DNA of 64,000 nt, taken from contig NZ_JQMR01000001.1 of assembly GCF_000744825.1 (NCBI RefSeq), positions 1,482,501 to 1,546,500 of the forward strand, written 5' to 3'. The DNA is from Carnobacterium mobile DSM 4848 (GTDB taxonomy: Bacteria > Bacillota > Bacilli > Lactobacillales > Carnobacteriaceae). The notes beneath the pieces are model-generated. The model was not told the DNA's origin. It saw nothing but the letters and a program-made list of their open reading frames with translations, and did not search any database. The position numbers were made by a program, and so were the translations under genes. Shown piece by piece: positions 1 through 8,988 of the stretch; position 1 is the first letter of the stretch, and every line of letters starts with the position of its first letter.

Positions 1-455
1 TTTGTCATCGAGTTGCCGTGATGGAAAATGGGCATGTGATTGAATCCAACGATATCGTTTCTATTTTCACCGATCCTAAAGAACAGCTGACGAAAGAATT
101 TATCAGTACGGCTACTCATCTTGATCAAGCATTAGAAAACGTACTTAAACACCCTACTCTCTTAAACTTACAAGCAAATGACCAATTGGCGAATATTTCT
201 TATGTCGGAGACAGTACGAGTGAACCGCTGATTGCAGCTTTATCGCTTCGTTTCGGCGTTGCGACTAATATTATTTTTGGAAATGTTGAGTTTTTACAAG
301 ATACCCCTGTCGGAAACTTGGTCGTTGTTTTTTCAGGAGAATCTGCTCAGCAAGAAAAGGCCATTCATTATTTGAAATCACAGAATGTCAGAGTTGCTAT
401 TATCAATCACCAACAAAAAATTATTCAATTCAAAAAAGAAGCAGCAGCTATTTAA
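1..455 (+). CDS. metN: Methionine ABC transporter ATP-binding protein, C-terminal part
   Basis: The reading frame is open from the left edge (codons begin at base 3), so the gene starts outside the window. What remains is the end of the ATPase domain (CHRVAVMENG, just past the H-loop) and then about 100 residues matching the NIL domain. In MetN proteins this domain binds methionine and inhibits transport when the cell is replete. MetN powers uptake of D/L-methionine at the inner face of the membrane. It is followed after 15 bases by metI and then metQ, the usual N-I-Q order. Assignment rests on the NIL domain and on the neighbours; the Walker motifs are not visible here. Confidence 0.9.
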   Translation, partial: CHRVAVMENGHVIESNDIVSIFTDPKEQLTKEFISTATHLDQALENVLKHPTLLNLQANDQLANISYVGDSTSEPLIAALSLRFGVATNIIFGNVEFLQDTPVGNLVVVFSGESAQQEKAIHYLKSQNVRVAIINHQQKIIQFKKEAAAI

Positions 456-470
456 AAGGAGGACTAAATC

Positions 471-1151
471 ATGACTACTTTTTTTTCAACCTATTTTAAA
501 AATGTATTAGTATTAAAAAACGAAATTATTGAAAGTACCCTTGAAACCCTGTATATGGCCGGTGTGACTGCTTTGATTGCTGGTATCTTAGGTATCTCGC
601 TAGGTGTTGTTTTAGTGGTAACGGATGAAAACGGCATTTTAAAAAATACGTTCATTTATCGATTTTTAGATAATATTGTCAATACTTTCCGTTCACTGCC
701 TTTTATTATTTTACTGGCATTAGTCGTTCCCTTGACGCGCTTATTAGTTCATACTTCGATTGGCACGACCGCCGCACTTGTTCCGTTGGTGATTGGGACC
801 GTTCCTTTTTACGCTCGACAAATCCAAGTTGCCCTTTTAGAAGTTGATCCGGGAGTTATCGAAGCGGCCCAGTCGATGGGATCCAGCCCATTAGAAATCA
901 TCTTTCGTGTCTATTTGAAAGAAGGACTGACCTCAATTATCCGGGTTTCTGCTCTAACCATTATCAATGTGATCGGACTAACGACTATGGCTGGTGCTAT
1001 TGGCGGAGGAGGTTTAGGCAATTTAGCGATTGCTCGCGGCTATAATCGCTATCAAAATGACGTCACTTTAGTGGCGACTTTAATTATTTTAGTCATCGTC
1101 TTTATCAGCCAATTTATTGGAAACCAATTAGTCAAAAAAACATCCCATTAA
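471..1151 (+). CDS. metI: Methionine ABC transporter permease MetI
   Basis: This 226-residue integral membrane protein has about five hydrophobic segments. A permease EAA loop is visible around residues 131-150 (EAAQSMGSSPLEIIFRVYL), the site that docks on the ATPase. Length and sequence fit MetI of the D-methionine transporter. It starts with ATG behind AAAGGAGG and lies between metN and metQ in one operon. A 5-bp GC-rich hairpin (1160-1174), not followed by T residues, lies between this gene and metQ; it could adjust the relative amount of the binding protein. Confidence 0.93.
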   Translation: MTTFFSTYFKNVLVLKNEIIESTLETLYMAGVTALIAGILGISLGVVLVVTDENGILKNTFIYRFLDNIVNTFRSLPFIILLALVVPLTRLLVHTSIGTTAALVPLVIGTVPFYARQIQVALLEVDPGVIEAAQSMGSSPLEIIFRVYLKEGLTSIIRVSALTIINVIGLTTMAGAIGGGGLGNLAIARGYNRYQNDVTLVATLIILVIVFISQFIGNQLVKKTSH

Positions 1152-1159
1152 CAAGAAAA

Positions 1160-1174
1160 GCGGGACAAGCCCGC
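1160..1174 (+). other. Small GC-rich hairpin between metI and metQ
   Basis: GCGGG-ACAAG-CCCGC forms a perfect 5-bp stem 8 bases after the metI stop. It lacks a T-tract, so it does not look like a full terminator. Such intercistronic hairpins can set mRNA stability or partial termination, which would help explain higher output of the downstream binding protein. The role is inferred. Confidence 0.45.
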
Positions 1175-1243
1175 ACTGACTCGAAAGAAATTTAGGAAAT
1201 CGCATTCAACCAAAAAAATAGAACAAAAAAGGAGAAACAACAC

Positions 1244-2068
1244 ATGAAAAATATTAAAAAAGTCTTGTTCGGTTCATTATTACTAGCAGGGATACTTTTT
1301 ACAACAGCTTGTGGAAATCAAAAAGCTGATGGATCAGAAAAAACAACCGTTAAATTAGGCGTTGTCGGGGAAGTCAACGAACCTTGGGAATATGTGAAGG
1401 AACAACTGGCAGCTGATAATATTGACCTGGAAATCATTAAGTTTTCAGACTATGCAACACCCAACACTGCATTAGCAGAAGGCGAACTAGACCTGAATTC
1501 TTTTCAGACTAAAATCTTTTTAGATGCTTTTAATGACGACCGTAACGAAACTCTAACAGTTATCGCAAATACCGTGATTGCACCTTTAGGAATTTATTCT
1601 TCTAAATTAAAAGATGTCAGTGAAATCAAAGCGAATGATACTATTGCCATTCCAAATGATGTTTCTAACGAAGGTCGGGCTTTATTACTCTTACAAACAG
1701 CTGGTTTGATTGAAGTTGATCCAACTAAAGGTCAAATCCCAGTAATTGAAGACATTACTTCTAACCCTTTGAATTTAAAGTTTGAAGCACTTGATTCTTC
1801 CCAGACAGCACGAGCTCTTGAGGACGTAGCAGCTTCTGTGATCAATAGCGGCATGGCCGTTGATGCTGGTTTTATTCCTACTGAAGATGCAATATTTCTT
1901 GAGCCTGTAACGGAAGAATCGGATCCTTATTTCAATGTGATTGCCGCTCGCGAAGAAGATAAAGACAACGAGATCTATCAAAAGATAGTCGCTGCTTATC
2001 AATCAGACGGTACGAAAAAAGTGATCGAAGACACTTCTAAAGGTTCATCTATTCCAGTTTGGAAATAA
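1244..2068 (+). CDS. metQ: Methionine-binding lipoprotein MetQ
   Basis: A 274-residue NlpA/MetQ-family solute-binding lipoprotein. The N terminus has a basic start, a hydrophobic stretch and a lipobox ending in Cys23 (TTAC), so the mature protein should be lipid-anchored on the outer face of the membrane. The body (LGVVGEVNEPWEYVKEQL; later AIPNDVSNEGRALLLLQ) matches the two-lobed binding domain that delivers methionine to MetI. The start is ATG behind AAAGGAG. It is the third gene of the metNIQ operon; a deacylase follows 55 bases downstream, apparently in the same transcript. Confidence 0.94.
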   Translation: MKNIKKVLFGSLLLAGILFTTACGNQKADGSEKTTVKLGVVGEVNEPWEYVKEQLAADNIDLEIIKFSDYATPNTALAEGELDLNSFQTKIFLDAFNDDRNETLTVIANTVIAPLGIYSSKLKDVSEIKANDTIAIPNDVSNEGRALLLLQTAGLIEVDPTKGQIPVIEDITSNPLNLKFEALDSSQTARALEDVAASVINSGMAVDAGFIPTEDAIFLEPVTEESDPYFNVIAAREEDKDNEIYQKIVAAYQSDGTKKVIEDTSKGSSIPVWK

Positions 2069-2123
2069 CGTGCTCTTTTCTCCCTGCTTCATAAAAAATA
2101 TAAAATTTGAAAGGATGATTTTC

Positions 2124-3320
2124 ATGACCACTACATTGACCAGTTCAACCATTAAAGAAGAAGTCCAACAAGGAGCCGAAGACGTCATTGCTTTACGCCG
2201 CTACTTCCACCAACACCCTGAACCGAGTTTAAAAGAATATGAAACCATCAAACGCATTAAAGAAGAACTAGATATATTGGCCATTCCTTATGAAGCAGTC
2301 GGCGAAACCGGTGCTATCGGAACAATCGTTGGCGGTAAAGGACCTGGAAAAACTCTTTTACTGCGAGCCGATATCGATGCATTAGAATTAGAAGACGCCA
2401 AAGACAAACCCTATAAATCTAAAAATCAAGGATTGCACCATGCTTGTGGGCATGATGGTCATGCCTCCGCTTTATTAGGAGCAGCCAAAATCTTGAAACA
2501 ACATGAAGCAGATTTTTACGGAACGATCAAACTGGCTTTTCAACAAGCCGAAGAAATCGGAGCCGGTGCACGCCAATTTGTAGCAGGCGGATTTGTTGAA
2601 GGAGTCGATCAAGTTTTTGGTCTTCATTTAGATTCATCCGTCGAAACCGGAAAAGTCGTAGCAACGGTTGGTCCAACCAATGCTTCTTGTGATATCTTTT
2701 CGATCACCGTCCACGGCGAAAGCGGACATGCTGCACGTCCTGATTTGGGACGTGACGCTTTATTGACCGCTGCAGCAATCACCGTCGAACTGCAAAGTAT
2801 TGTCGGGCGTGAAGTCAGTCCGTTAGACAATGTCGTGGTAGCTGTCGGCGTTTTAAAAGCTGGAACACGCTACAATATCATTGCGAATGAAGCCACACTG
2901 GAAGGTACAGTTCGGACATTTAGCCATGAAACACGCCAGTTTGTATTAGAAGCTGTTGAACGTATTGCACGTGACGTTGCAAAAGCGCATCGCACAACGA
3001 TTGAATTTAAAAATTATGATGCAGCTGCTCCGCTGATCAATCATCCCACGGCCACAAATCGTGCCGCTCGCATTGGCGCTGAAATGGTCGGCGAAGAAAA
3101 TGTCATCAGAGACAACGAAAAAAGCTTAGGAGCAGATGACTTTGCGGACTTCTTAGCCGTTGCTGAAGGAGTTTATGCACGTGTCGGCACGAAAAATCCT
3201 GAAGATCCGGATACGTGGTACGGCCATCATCACGAAAACTTTGATATTGATGAGCGCGGCTTAGCTATTGCTACTGAATTACATGTCAATTATGCTTTAG
3301 ATTATTTAAACGACCTTTAA
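2124..3320 (+). CDS. M20 family amidohydrolase (N-acyl-amino-acid deacylase type)
   Basis: A zinc/manganese-dependent peptidase-M20D type amidohydrolase of about 398 residues. Visible motifs are LLRADIDALE near residue 80, HACGHDGH near 106 (metal ligands), the QQAEEIGAG catalytic Glu pair near 140, a dimerization lid domain in the middle, and GHHHENFDID near the C terminus. Relatives release amino acids from N-acyl or hippurate-like conjugates. An in-frame ORF opens at 2070, but GAAAGGATG at 2109-2117 sets the ATG at 2124. Position after metQ suggests it frees methionine or another sulfur amino acid from an acylated form taken up by the cell; the exact substrate is unknown. Confidence 0.9.
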   Translation: MTTTLTSSTIKEEVQQGAEDVIALRRYFHQHPEPSLKEYETIKRIKEELDILAIPYEAVGETGAIGTIVGGKGPGKTLLLRADIDALELEDAKDKPYKSKNQGLHHACGHDGHASALLGAAKILKQHEADFYGTIKLAFQQAEEIGAGARQFVAGGFVEGVDQVFGLHLDSSVETGKVVATVGPTNASCDIFSITVHGESGHAARPDLGRDALLTAAAITVELQSIVGREVSPLDNVVVAVGVLKAGTRYNIIANEATLEGTVRTFSHETRQFVLEAVERIARDVAKAHRTTIEFKNYDAAAPLINHPTATNRAARIGAEMVGEENVIRDNEKSLGADDFADFLAVAEGVYARVGTKNPEDPDTWYGHHHENFDIDERGLAIATELHVNYALDYLNDL

Positions 3321-3331
3321 TCCTCACAAAT

Positions 3332-3368
3332 AACCCGCCATTCTCTATAGAGTGACGGGTTGTTTTTT
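3332..3368. terminator. Bidirectional terminator after the methionine operon
   Basis: AACCCG...CGGGTT pairs around an imperfect TCTCTA/TAGAG inner stem and is followed by TTGTTTTTT on the plus strand. It ends the metNIQ-deacylase transcript and lies just past the stop of the convergent minus-strand gene. Confidence 0.85.
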
Positions 3369-3979
3369 CATCCTAATTCAATTGAAAATTCAAAACCTTT
3401 TCCTGTTGGAATCTCTGTAAAGGACCCTCCAGACTCTTTGAAAAGCAATTCAATTCCAGTAATATCATCCGGCAAAGCAGGTGAAACGACGTAACTATAA
3501 CTCATATGCCCAGGTATCCCACCTCCTCCATCTGAATGACAAACGTATGTATCATCAATAGATAAGTCAAAAAAATCAGGACTACGGCTATTATCAAAAG
3601 TATCTTTATTCGGTTCATCCCAATCTAAATACAAATACACCATACTAGCATTAGCATATTGCCGAATAAAAGATACTGTATACATCATTCCTTCATGTTC
3701 AATAGATTTAAGTATGGGTAAATATTTTCTAAATTCAACAGGCACAACAGTTGGCTCAAACTTATTCTCTATTTCCATTGTTGCAAAAAGCACTTGTAAA
3801 TATTCTTCTTGAAATCTATATTCATCAGCCAAACTAGAAATCACCTTTTCAGACGGTAAAATTGAATTATTTTTTGAAATTTTTTTTCGTTGATTTAACA
3901 ACTCGCAAATTTTTTTGTCAATTGAGAAAAGCTGTTCATTATATTGTTCAGTTAATCCTTCAGCTGGTCCAAAATCCAT
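3368..3979 (-). CDS. Hypothetical protein, 203 aa
   Basis: I do not recognise this protein. It is soluble and acidic, with a helical, lysine-rich N-terminal third (residues 15-45, two-helix or coiled-coil-like, with an ICELLNQRKKISK stretch that faintly recalls chorismate mutase helices). The C-terminal two thirds look beta-rich, with a glycine-rich loop (SDGGGGIPG) and no signal peptide. The ATG has AGGGAGGAATTAGCT upstream. It follows the L7/L12-like membrane protein gene on the same strand with a 30-base gap, so the two may be co-transcribed. The N-terminal resemblance is weak and no function should be read from it. Confidence 0.7.
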   Translation of the reverse strand: MDFGPAEGLTEQYNEQLFSIDKKICELLNQRKKISKNNSILPSEKVISSLADEYRFQEEYLQVLFATMEIENKFEPTVVPVEFRKYLPILKSIEHEGMMYTVSFIRQYANASMVYLYLDWDEPNKDTFDNSRSPDFFDLSIDDTYVCHSDGGGGIPGHMSYSYVVSPALPDDITGIELLFKESGGSFTEIPTGKGFEFSIELG

Positions 3980-4009
3980 AGCTAATTCCTCCCTTTTTAT
4001 CCCTATAAT

Positions 4010-4288
4010 TTATTCACTTAAAGAGTCAATATATTGCTTAGCCTCAACTAGTCCTGCTCCAGTAGCAGTTCGATATTCTTTAATCGCTTTAATTTTTTCC
4101 CCTTTTGAAATGAGTTCTAAAATGCTATTTTTTAGTTCATCATTTATCGGATCAGGCACATTAACTTGTTTAGCAATAGCATTTAATGTGGTGTTCATAC
4201 GAGCCATATCCTCTTTTAATTGACTGATTTTTGACATTAAAAGCAACACTACTCCTACCATCAGCAGCCACATCGCTAATTCACTCAT
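4010..4288 (-). CDS. Membrane-anchored protein with ribosomal L7/L12 C-domain-like fold
   Basis: A 92-residue protein with one N-terminal transmembrane helix (about residues 3-20), a short coiled coil (ISQLKEDMARMNTTLNAIAKQ), and a C-terminal KIKAIKEYRTATGAGLVEAKQYIDSL segment. That segment closely matches the helix-turn-helix of the ribosomal protein L7/L12 C-terminal domain. The longer frame starts at 4318, but AGGAGTGAGAAG directly precedes the ATG at 4288, which I take as the start. Small membrane proteins with this domain are common in Firmicutes and have no established function. It sits upstream of the 203-aa hypothetical gene. Confidence 0.8.
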   Translation of the reverse strand: MSELAMWLLMVGVVLLLMSKISQLKEDMARMNTTLNAIAKQVNVPDPINDELKNSILELISKGEKIKAIKEYRTATGAGLVEAKQYIDSLSE

Positions 4289-4465
4289 CTTCTCACTCCT
4301 ATACTTAAACATTGTCATTTAAATTACTTCCTCATTTATCTCCAAAGATAGGCTACTTGATCATAACATTATATTATCTAGAAATAAGAAAATAAGGATA
4401 TTAGTTTTTAACTTATTTACTGTTTCTTGCTTAACTCATATGCTTATGGGTATATACGACAAAGT

Positions 4466-4642
4466 TTATCTTTTTAGTAAGATAGACAAATAATAAGAGA
4501 AACCCAAAAGCATACCCCAATATAAGAAACTCAAAAAAACTCCTAAACCGCTAACCGGAATAATACTATTCACAATGGGATTAAAAATGATATCAAGCGC
4601 AATAAAATTTAACATAGTTTGAACCACAGTCTTTATAGACAT
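4466..4642 (-). CDS. Small membrane protein, 58 aa
   Basis: A very hydrophobic protein with two likely transmembrane helices and a short basic tail (LLKR). A longer frame begins at 4723 and would add another hydrophobic helix, but only the ATG at 4642 has a strong ribosome-binding site (ATGGAGGATTCGAAA), whose GGAGG lies inside the longer frame. The upstream helix could still belong to the protein. No family was recognised. Confidence 0.5.
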   Translation of the reverse strand: MSIKTVVQTMLNFIALDIIFNPIVNSIIPVSGLGVFLSFLYWGMLLGFSYYLSILLKR

Positions 4643-5064
4643 TTTCGAATCCTCCATTAAGTAGATAAAAAACAATAATATTTCTATAAGAAAGAAAAGA
4701 ACAAACTGTTTAAGCCAATCCATGCACGCTCATAGAAGGTCTTTCTGTTTTTATCAGCGTAATCATTTTATAATTTCCTTGCCGAACTCAAGCTTCGTTT
4801 TTCATTAAAATAGTAAAATTTCCAGTTCCGCCTTTTTATATAGGGTGACTTGTCTCCATAAAATGTTTCTTTTTAATTAATAGAGAATTATTATTTATTT
4901 ACTAACTATAAACAACAGTAGTTTTTGCATTATCATTGTACCATATGTTAAAGGAAAGGATTCGATATGAACAAAATGTTATTTTACTTCCCAAAGATAA
5001 AATTATCTCCTTTTTTTCTTCTAAATTACTTATTAAAAAAGTCGGACTCACTTCTATTATAGAG
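4643..5064. other. Intergenic stretch without a supported gene
   Basis: AT-rich sequence. A plus-strand ORF at 4936-5151 has no good ribosome-binding site and overlaps the minus-strand 89-aa gene antisense, so it was not called. No convincing terminator or riboswitch was seen. Confidence 0.5.
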
Positions 5065-5334
5065 CTATACCTGCTCCTTCTTTACTCTGCGATTCTGAAT
5101 GAAAAAGCAGCTTATTCCCAAAACGACAAAGACCAGGAAAACAAAGACTAGTATAGCATTTTTCTCTGTAGGATAAGGTACCAGGGGATCTCCAGATAGT
5201 AAACTTGCTAAGACAGAAGCTGGTATAAGTGTCATTAACAGTATATTCAATAGAGGGCTAAATAAAATGGTGATCGGTTTAGCTAACATCTTTCCGATAC
5301 CGTAAAGAACCACGCCGACGATTTGCACGATCAT
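5065..5334 (-). CDS. Small membrane protein, 89 aa
   Basis: Two or three hydrophobic segments (about residues 3-20, 23-48 and 62-80) and a basic C terminus (NRRVKKEQV), so the tail probably faces the cytoplasm. No family was recognised. It lies 53 bases downstream of the 261-aa gene on the same strand, and the two probably form an operon. Confidence 0.6.
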   Translation of the reverse strand: MIVQIVGVVLYGIGKMLAKPITILFSPLLNILLMTLIPASVLASLLSGDPLVPYPTEKNAILVFVFLVFVVLGISCFFIQNRRVKKEQV

Positions 5335-5387
5335 ACCCTGCTAAACAGTTCTGGTGTCACTTTCATCTTATTCCTATCCAACGTTCT

Positions 5388-6173
5388 CTACACTGGAAAA
5401 CGTATGTAGCGTTTTTGCTTGGCAATGCCTGCTTCTAAATCATGTCTAGCTTTTTCAAGGTTTAGCTCCACCATTCTTTCAGCATCTTCGTCAACGATCA
5501 ACCCTAATGAATGGATATTGCTTTCCAATTCAACTACATCTCCGGCTATTTTCTTAACAAATATTTTTTGATTACCGGAAAGTTTTTTCCATTCCTTGGT
5601 TGTTTCTAAATAAGCAGCATAAGCCCGAATCCCTTCATTTTGCTCTGCTAAAATGCTGAGAGTTTCAAGTTGATATAAATTGACCCAGTTAGCTGTTTCA
5701 ATTCCTTTATCAATGTCTTGATCAGTCAGTTCTCCTCTTACCAGTAATGCATCATAATAATTTTGAAAATCGATAACCAAACTATTGAACTTTTTTTGCA
5801 TTTCCCACAGATTTTTGTATGCTTCATGACCTGCCACCGCATTTAAATTGTCTGTATTTACCGGGATTTCTAAAGGTTTTATATAATAATCAGAATCTAT
5901 CTTCAAATGGTCTCCGCCAACACTAAATATATTGCTGCTAACATCAGCAAATAACGATAACGAAGATTGTGCAATGTAAGCTTCTTCTTTGTCCTCTTCT
6001 CCCATTGGTGACAAATAAGCCGATGCAACAGGTTGATTCTTTATCGTAAATCCGGCCATATAGTATGGTTTATCGTTTACTATCCGATATATCGGATTAA
6101 CAAATACCCCTTCGTACCACTTTTTATACTTCTTCACTTTACGCATTAATACTTTTTCAGTTGCTTTATCCAT
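5388..6173 (-). CDS. Hypothetical cytoplasmic protein, 261 aa
   Basis: No signal peptide or membrane segment. The N-terminal 110 residues look alpha/beta (PIYRIVNDKPYYMAGFTIKNQ, then SAYLSPMGEEDKEE), and the C-terminal 150 residues are helical and charged with long heptad-like stretches. ATG follows AGGAGGAACT, so expression is likely strong. I do not recognise the family. It begins a two-gene operon with the small membrane protein downstream. Confidence 0.7.
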   Translation of the reverse strand: MDKATEKVLMRKVKKYKKWYEGVFVNPIYRIVNDKPYYMAGFTIKNQPVASAYLSPMGEEDKEEAYIAQSSLSLFADVSSNIFSVGGDHLKIDSDYYIKPLEIPVNTDNLNAVAGHEAYKNLWEMQKKFNSLVIDFQNYYDALLVRGELTDQDIDKGIETANWVNLYQLETLSILAEQNEGIRAYAAYLETTKEWKKLSGNQKIFVKKIAGDVVELESNIHSLGLIVDEDAERMVELNLEKARHDLEAGIAKQKRYIRFPV

Positions 6174-6339
6174 AGTTCCTCCTTCTAGCTGGTTAAGTTT
6201 TTGCCTTCTTTACTTTTTTGGAAGTTTTAGCATAAAACTTCATCTTCTGGTTAATTATGTATTTCTTTGAAAAAATAGTACCATATCTTTGACTGCAAAG
6301 CCTAACGATAGCCTTTTACCCGTTTTCGAAAAACACAAA

Positions 6340-6396
6340 AATCTCCGCTTAAGCAGCGGCACAACTTATCTTGCATGTGCCTAACTTGAGCGGAGC
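6340..6396 (-). terminator. Terminator of the dus gene
   Basis: CTCCGCTTAAG (6343-6353) pairs with CTTGAGCGGAG (6385-6395) with one G-T pair. Reading on the minus strand the stem is followed by ATTTTTGTGTTTTT. It lies 60 bases after the dihydrouridine synthase stop. Confidence 0.7.
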
Positions 6397-6453
6397 ATAA
6401 ATACAATATTCTATTTCTTTAAAAACACTCTTTCAGTATCAGTAAACTCTACC

Positions 6454-7476
6454 TCAGATTCTGCCTTCAGAGTTAAACTCAAAGGCATCAGAAGCCAGAT
6501 TTGTTTCATGATCATCTTCATATACAAAGTTATCAAGCAAAGTCCGCACTTCATCGGTCGACTCAGTATCCATCAATTGGTTTCTTAATTCACTTGCACC
6601 ACGAAAACCACGAACATAAATTTTGAAAAAACGGCGTAATGGTCTGAACGGACGCGGCTCCAATTCTTTTGAATATTTGTCATGGAGATCAAGCTGCAGT
6701 CTTAAAAGACCAAGCAATTCTTCACTGCTGTGTTCTTTCGGCTCTTTTTCAAAAGCATATGGATTTTTAAAAATACCCCGTCCAATCATTACTCCGTCCA
6801 CACCATATTGTTCAACAAGTTTCATTCCAGTTTGCCGATCAGGAATGTCTCCATTAATCGTCAAAAGGGTGTCTGGAGCTATTTCATCACGAAGTTTCTT
6901 GATTTCTGGAATCATTTCCCAATGAGCATCGACTTTACTCATTTCTTTTCTGGTACGCAAGTGAATGGAAAGATTAGCGACGTCTTGCTTCAATAAGTGT
7001 GTTATCCACTCATACCACTCGTCTAAGCTGCTGTAACCTAATCTAGTTTTCACACTTACAGGCAATCCGCCTGCTTTGGCTGCTTCTATAAGATCAGCTG
7101 CAACTTCTGAACGAAGGATAAGACCAGATCCCTTTCCTTTTCCAGCTACATTCGGAACTGGACAGCCCATATTGATATCAATCCCGCTAAACCCTTCTTT
7201 CGCCATGCCGATACTCATTTCTCTAAAGTGTTCGGGCTGGTCTCCCCATATGTGAGCGACCATTGGCTGTTCATCTTCTGTAAATGCTAACCGGCCGCGG
7301 ACACTATTGCGTCCTTCTGGATGACAATAACTTACGGTATTGGTAAATTCGGTAAAGAAGACGTCTGGTTTAGCTGCTTCACTCACTACATGACGAAAAA
7401 CAACACTAGTCACATCTTCCATTGGTGCCAATATAAAAAATGGCCGCGGCAATTCACGCCAAAAATTTTCTTTCAT
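6454..7476 (-). CDS. dus: tRNA-dihydrouridine synthase
   Basis: An FMN-dependent enzyme that reduces specific uridines of tRNA to dihydrouridine. Motifs in order: [13 protein letters not shown] (residues 16-28, FMN and substrate entry), [10 protein letters not shown] with the catalytic Cys105, SVKTRLG (Lys143), SIHLRTR (His172), NGDI near 208 and [12 protein letters not shown] near 228-239 (phosphate of FMN). At 340 residues it has the usual length. An in-frame ORF reaches 7515, but GAGAGG precedes the ATG at 7476, and the extra residues are not Dus-like. It appears monocistronic. Which tRNA position it modifies cannot be told from sequence. Confidence 0.93.
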   Translation of the reverse strand: MKENFWRELPRPFFILAPMEDVTSVVFRHVVSEAAKPDVFFTEFTNTVSYCHPEGRNSVRGRLAFTEDEQPMVAHIWGDQPEHFREMSIGMAKEGFSGIDINMGCPVPNVAGKGKGSGLILRSEVAADLIEAAKAGGLPVSVKTRLGYSSLDEWYEWITHLLKQDVANLSIHLRTRKEMSKVDAHWEMIPEIKKLRDEIAPDTLLTINGDIPDRQTGMKLVEQYGVDGVMIGRGIFKNPYAFEKEPKEHSSEELLGLLRLQLDLHDKYSKELEPRPFRPLRRFFKIYVRGFRGASELRNQLMDTESTDEVRTLLDNFVYEDDHETNLASDAFEFNSEGRI

Positions 7477-7771
7477 CTTTAAATTCAATCCTCTCATTAC
7501 GGGACAGCAGAACAAAAAATAAAAAGCAAAGACAGCTCTGCTTCTTTTACACTTATCCCCTGCTTAAACAATTTTTTATTAAACAATTAGTAAGCTTTGG
7601 TTATTATACACTTTCAATCAACAAAAAAAAAGTGCTAAGGATAATCGAATAGAAAAAGAGCTTTAAAACAGTCAGGTTTAAAGCTTTTTTTAACTAGATA
7701 GTAAAACCTTTCATTAGAAAAGCAGGTTAACTACTTAAATAAGTTACAGGTAGAGCCCAAAACTTTTGTCG

Positions 7772-8101
7772 CTAAAATCCATTTTTCTCCACAAAATCAC
7801 GAATTTCTATAAGTTCTGCAGGTGTAGCGAAACGTTCGCTACTGTATAACTCTTCTAAGTCCTGCTCCGTAATCCCTAATTCTTTTGAAATCTCCTCATT
7901 CGATACTCTTTTATCTTTTTGAATGTCTTGGAGATTAGTCATTAGAATAATCGTCTCAATTTCATCATCTGATAACTTGTCTTCTTCTGCTTGATCATAA
8001 TTAATGATTTCTTTGATTGATTCTAAACCAAGAAATTTCCCCATACCTTCTGCTAGTTGTTTGATTTGACGCATGATAAAGTCTTTTTCTTCTAATGCCA
8101 T
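7772..8101 (-). CDS. DUF6483-like protein, 109 aa
   Basis: A small acidic helical protein beginning MALEEKDFIMRQIKQLAEGMGKFLG, typical of the uncharacterised DUF6483 family of Firmicutes as I remember it. The end (ATPAELIEIRDFVEKNGF) may form another helix pair. The frame opens at 8140, but GAAGGAGTTTGTC before the ATG at 8101 fixes the start. Function unknown; the family name is from memory. Confidence 0.7.
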   Translation of the reverse strand: MALEEKDFIMRQIKQLAEGMGKFLGLESIKEIINYDQAEEDKLSDDEIETIILMTNLQDIQKDKRVSNEEISKELGITEQDLEELYSSERFATPAELIEIRDFVEKNGF

Positions 8102-8500
8102 GACAAACTCCTTCTTTCTTAAATAAAATTTTATTTCCACTCATTTATTTGGAGTTGCTTTTACAGAGTACTAACACGCTAATTGAAAAAGTCAATTTTT
8201 AAAAACCTCTTTTAAGGTTGGTAACAAACATTTATTCTAATGTTTGTTATCATAAATACCCTTCTCACATAAAAAAATTGTTACCCCTATTTTATCATAC
8301 ATGCAATCGCCTTAAACAGCGGCTTTAAGTTTATTTTAAAGAAACCCAGTTTTAAAAGATTTGTATTTTTAAGTTAGTCTCTTGCTGTTTTAATATACAA
8401 GAGAGAAGTTGCTAATCATTTGAATGTAAGTATCGCTTACTTTTAAAAAAGAGGTATGGTATAACTAAACTAACAAATACAACGTTAATGAGGTAAAAAA
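8102..8500. other. Intergenic stretch with a 13-bp inverted repeat
   Basis: The gap holds a near-perfect inverted repeat: GGTAACAAACATT (8220-8232) and AATGTTTGTTATC (8239-8251), one mismatch. Further on, GGTATAAC (about 8459) could be the -10 of the deaminase gene. No gene was seen. Confidence 0.5.
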
Positions 8501-8908
8501 ATGAACATAGAAAATGCTTTATACGAAGCTGCTATTCAATTAATAATAAAACGCTACCCTAAAGGCTGGGGCGGAGCTGCTGCTATGTATACAAAAGACG
8601 GGCAAATGTTAACAAGTGTGGCTCCAGATGTCCTTAACGCTTCCACAGAATTGTGCATGGAGACAGGTGCCATTCTAGAAGCACATAAACTAGATACCGC
8701 TGTTACGCACAGTATCTGTATCGCTAGAGAGGATGAACATGCTCCTTTTAAAATTCTCACTCCATGTGGAACATGCCAAGAACGATTAGTCTACTGGGGA
8801 TCAACCGTAAAAGCTGCCGTTACGACTAAAGACAATGGCCTTCTATTTAAAACACTGGAAGAGTTGCAACCCTACCACTGGTTGAGTGCTTACAGCGACA
8901 ATAAATAA
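8501..8908 (+). CDS. Cytidine deaminase-like zinc enzyme
   Basis: A 135-residue member of the cytidine/blasticidin-S deaminase superfamily. The zinc and catalytic residues are visible as LCMETGAI (Cys52, Glu54) and PCGTCQERL (Cys89, Cys92). The chain length fits tetrameric cytidine deaminases (130-140 residues). The usual CAE triad reads CME here, and the sequence is diverged from typical Cdd, so blasticidin-type or another nucleoside or base substrate is possible. ATG follows AATGAGGTAAAAAA. Single gene with its own promoter. Confidence 0.82.
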   Translation: MNIENALYEAAIQLIIKRYPKGWGGAAAMYTKDGQMLTSVAPDVLNASTELCMETGAILEAHKLDTAVTHSICIAREDEHAPFKILTPCGTCQERLVYWGSTVKAAVTTKDNGLLFKTLEELQPYHWLSAYSDNK

Positions 8909-8988
8909 ATTTGTTTGTCATACCTTCTTACCATGTTGAGAAATAACATTTTAATGATAGAGTAATTTAACTGAATGGAGGATTTTTT

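Noticed and set aside
4936-5151. Plus-strand ORF of 71 aa
   Set aside because: No ribosome-binding site, atypical composition, and overlap with the better-supported minus-strand membrane gene.
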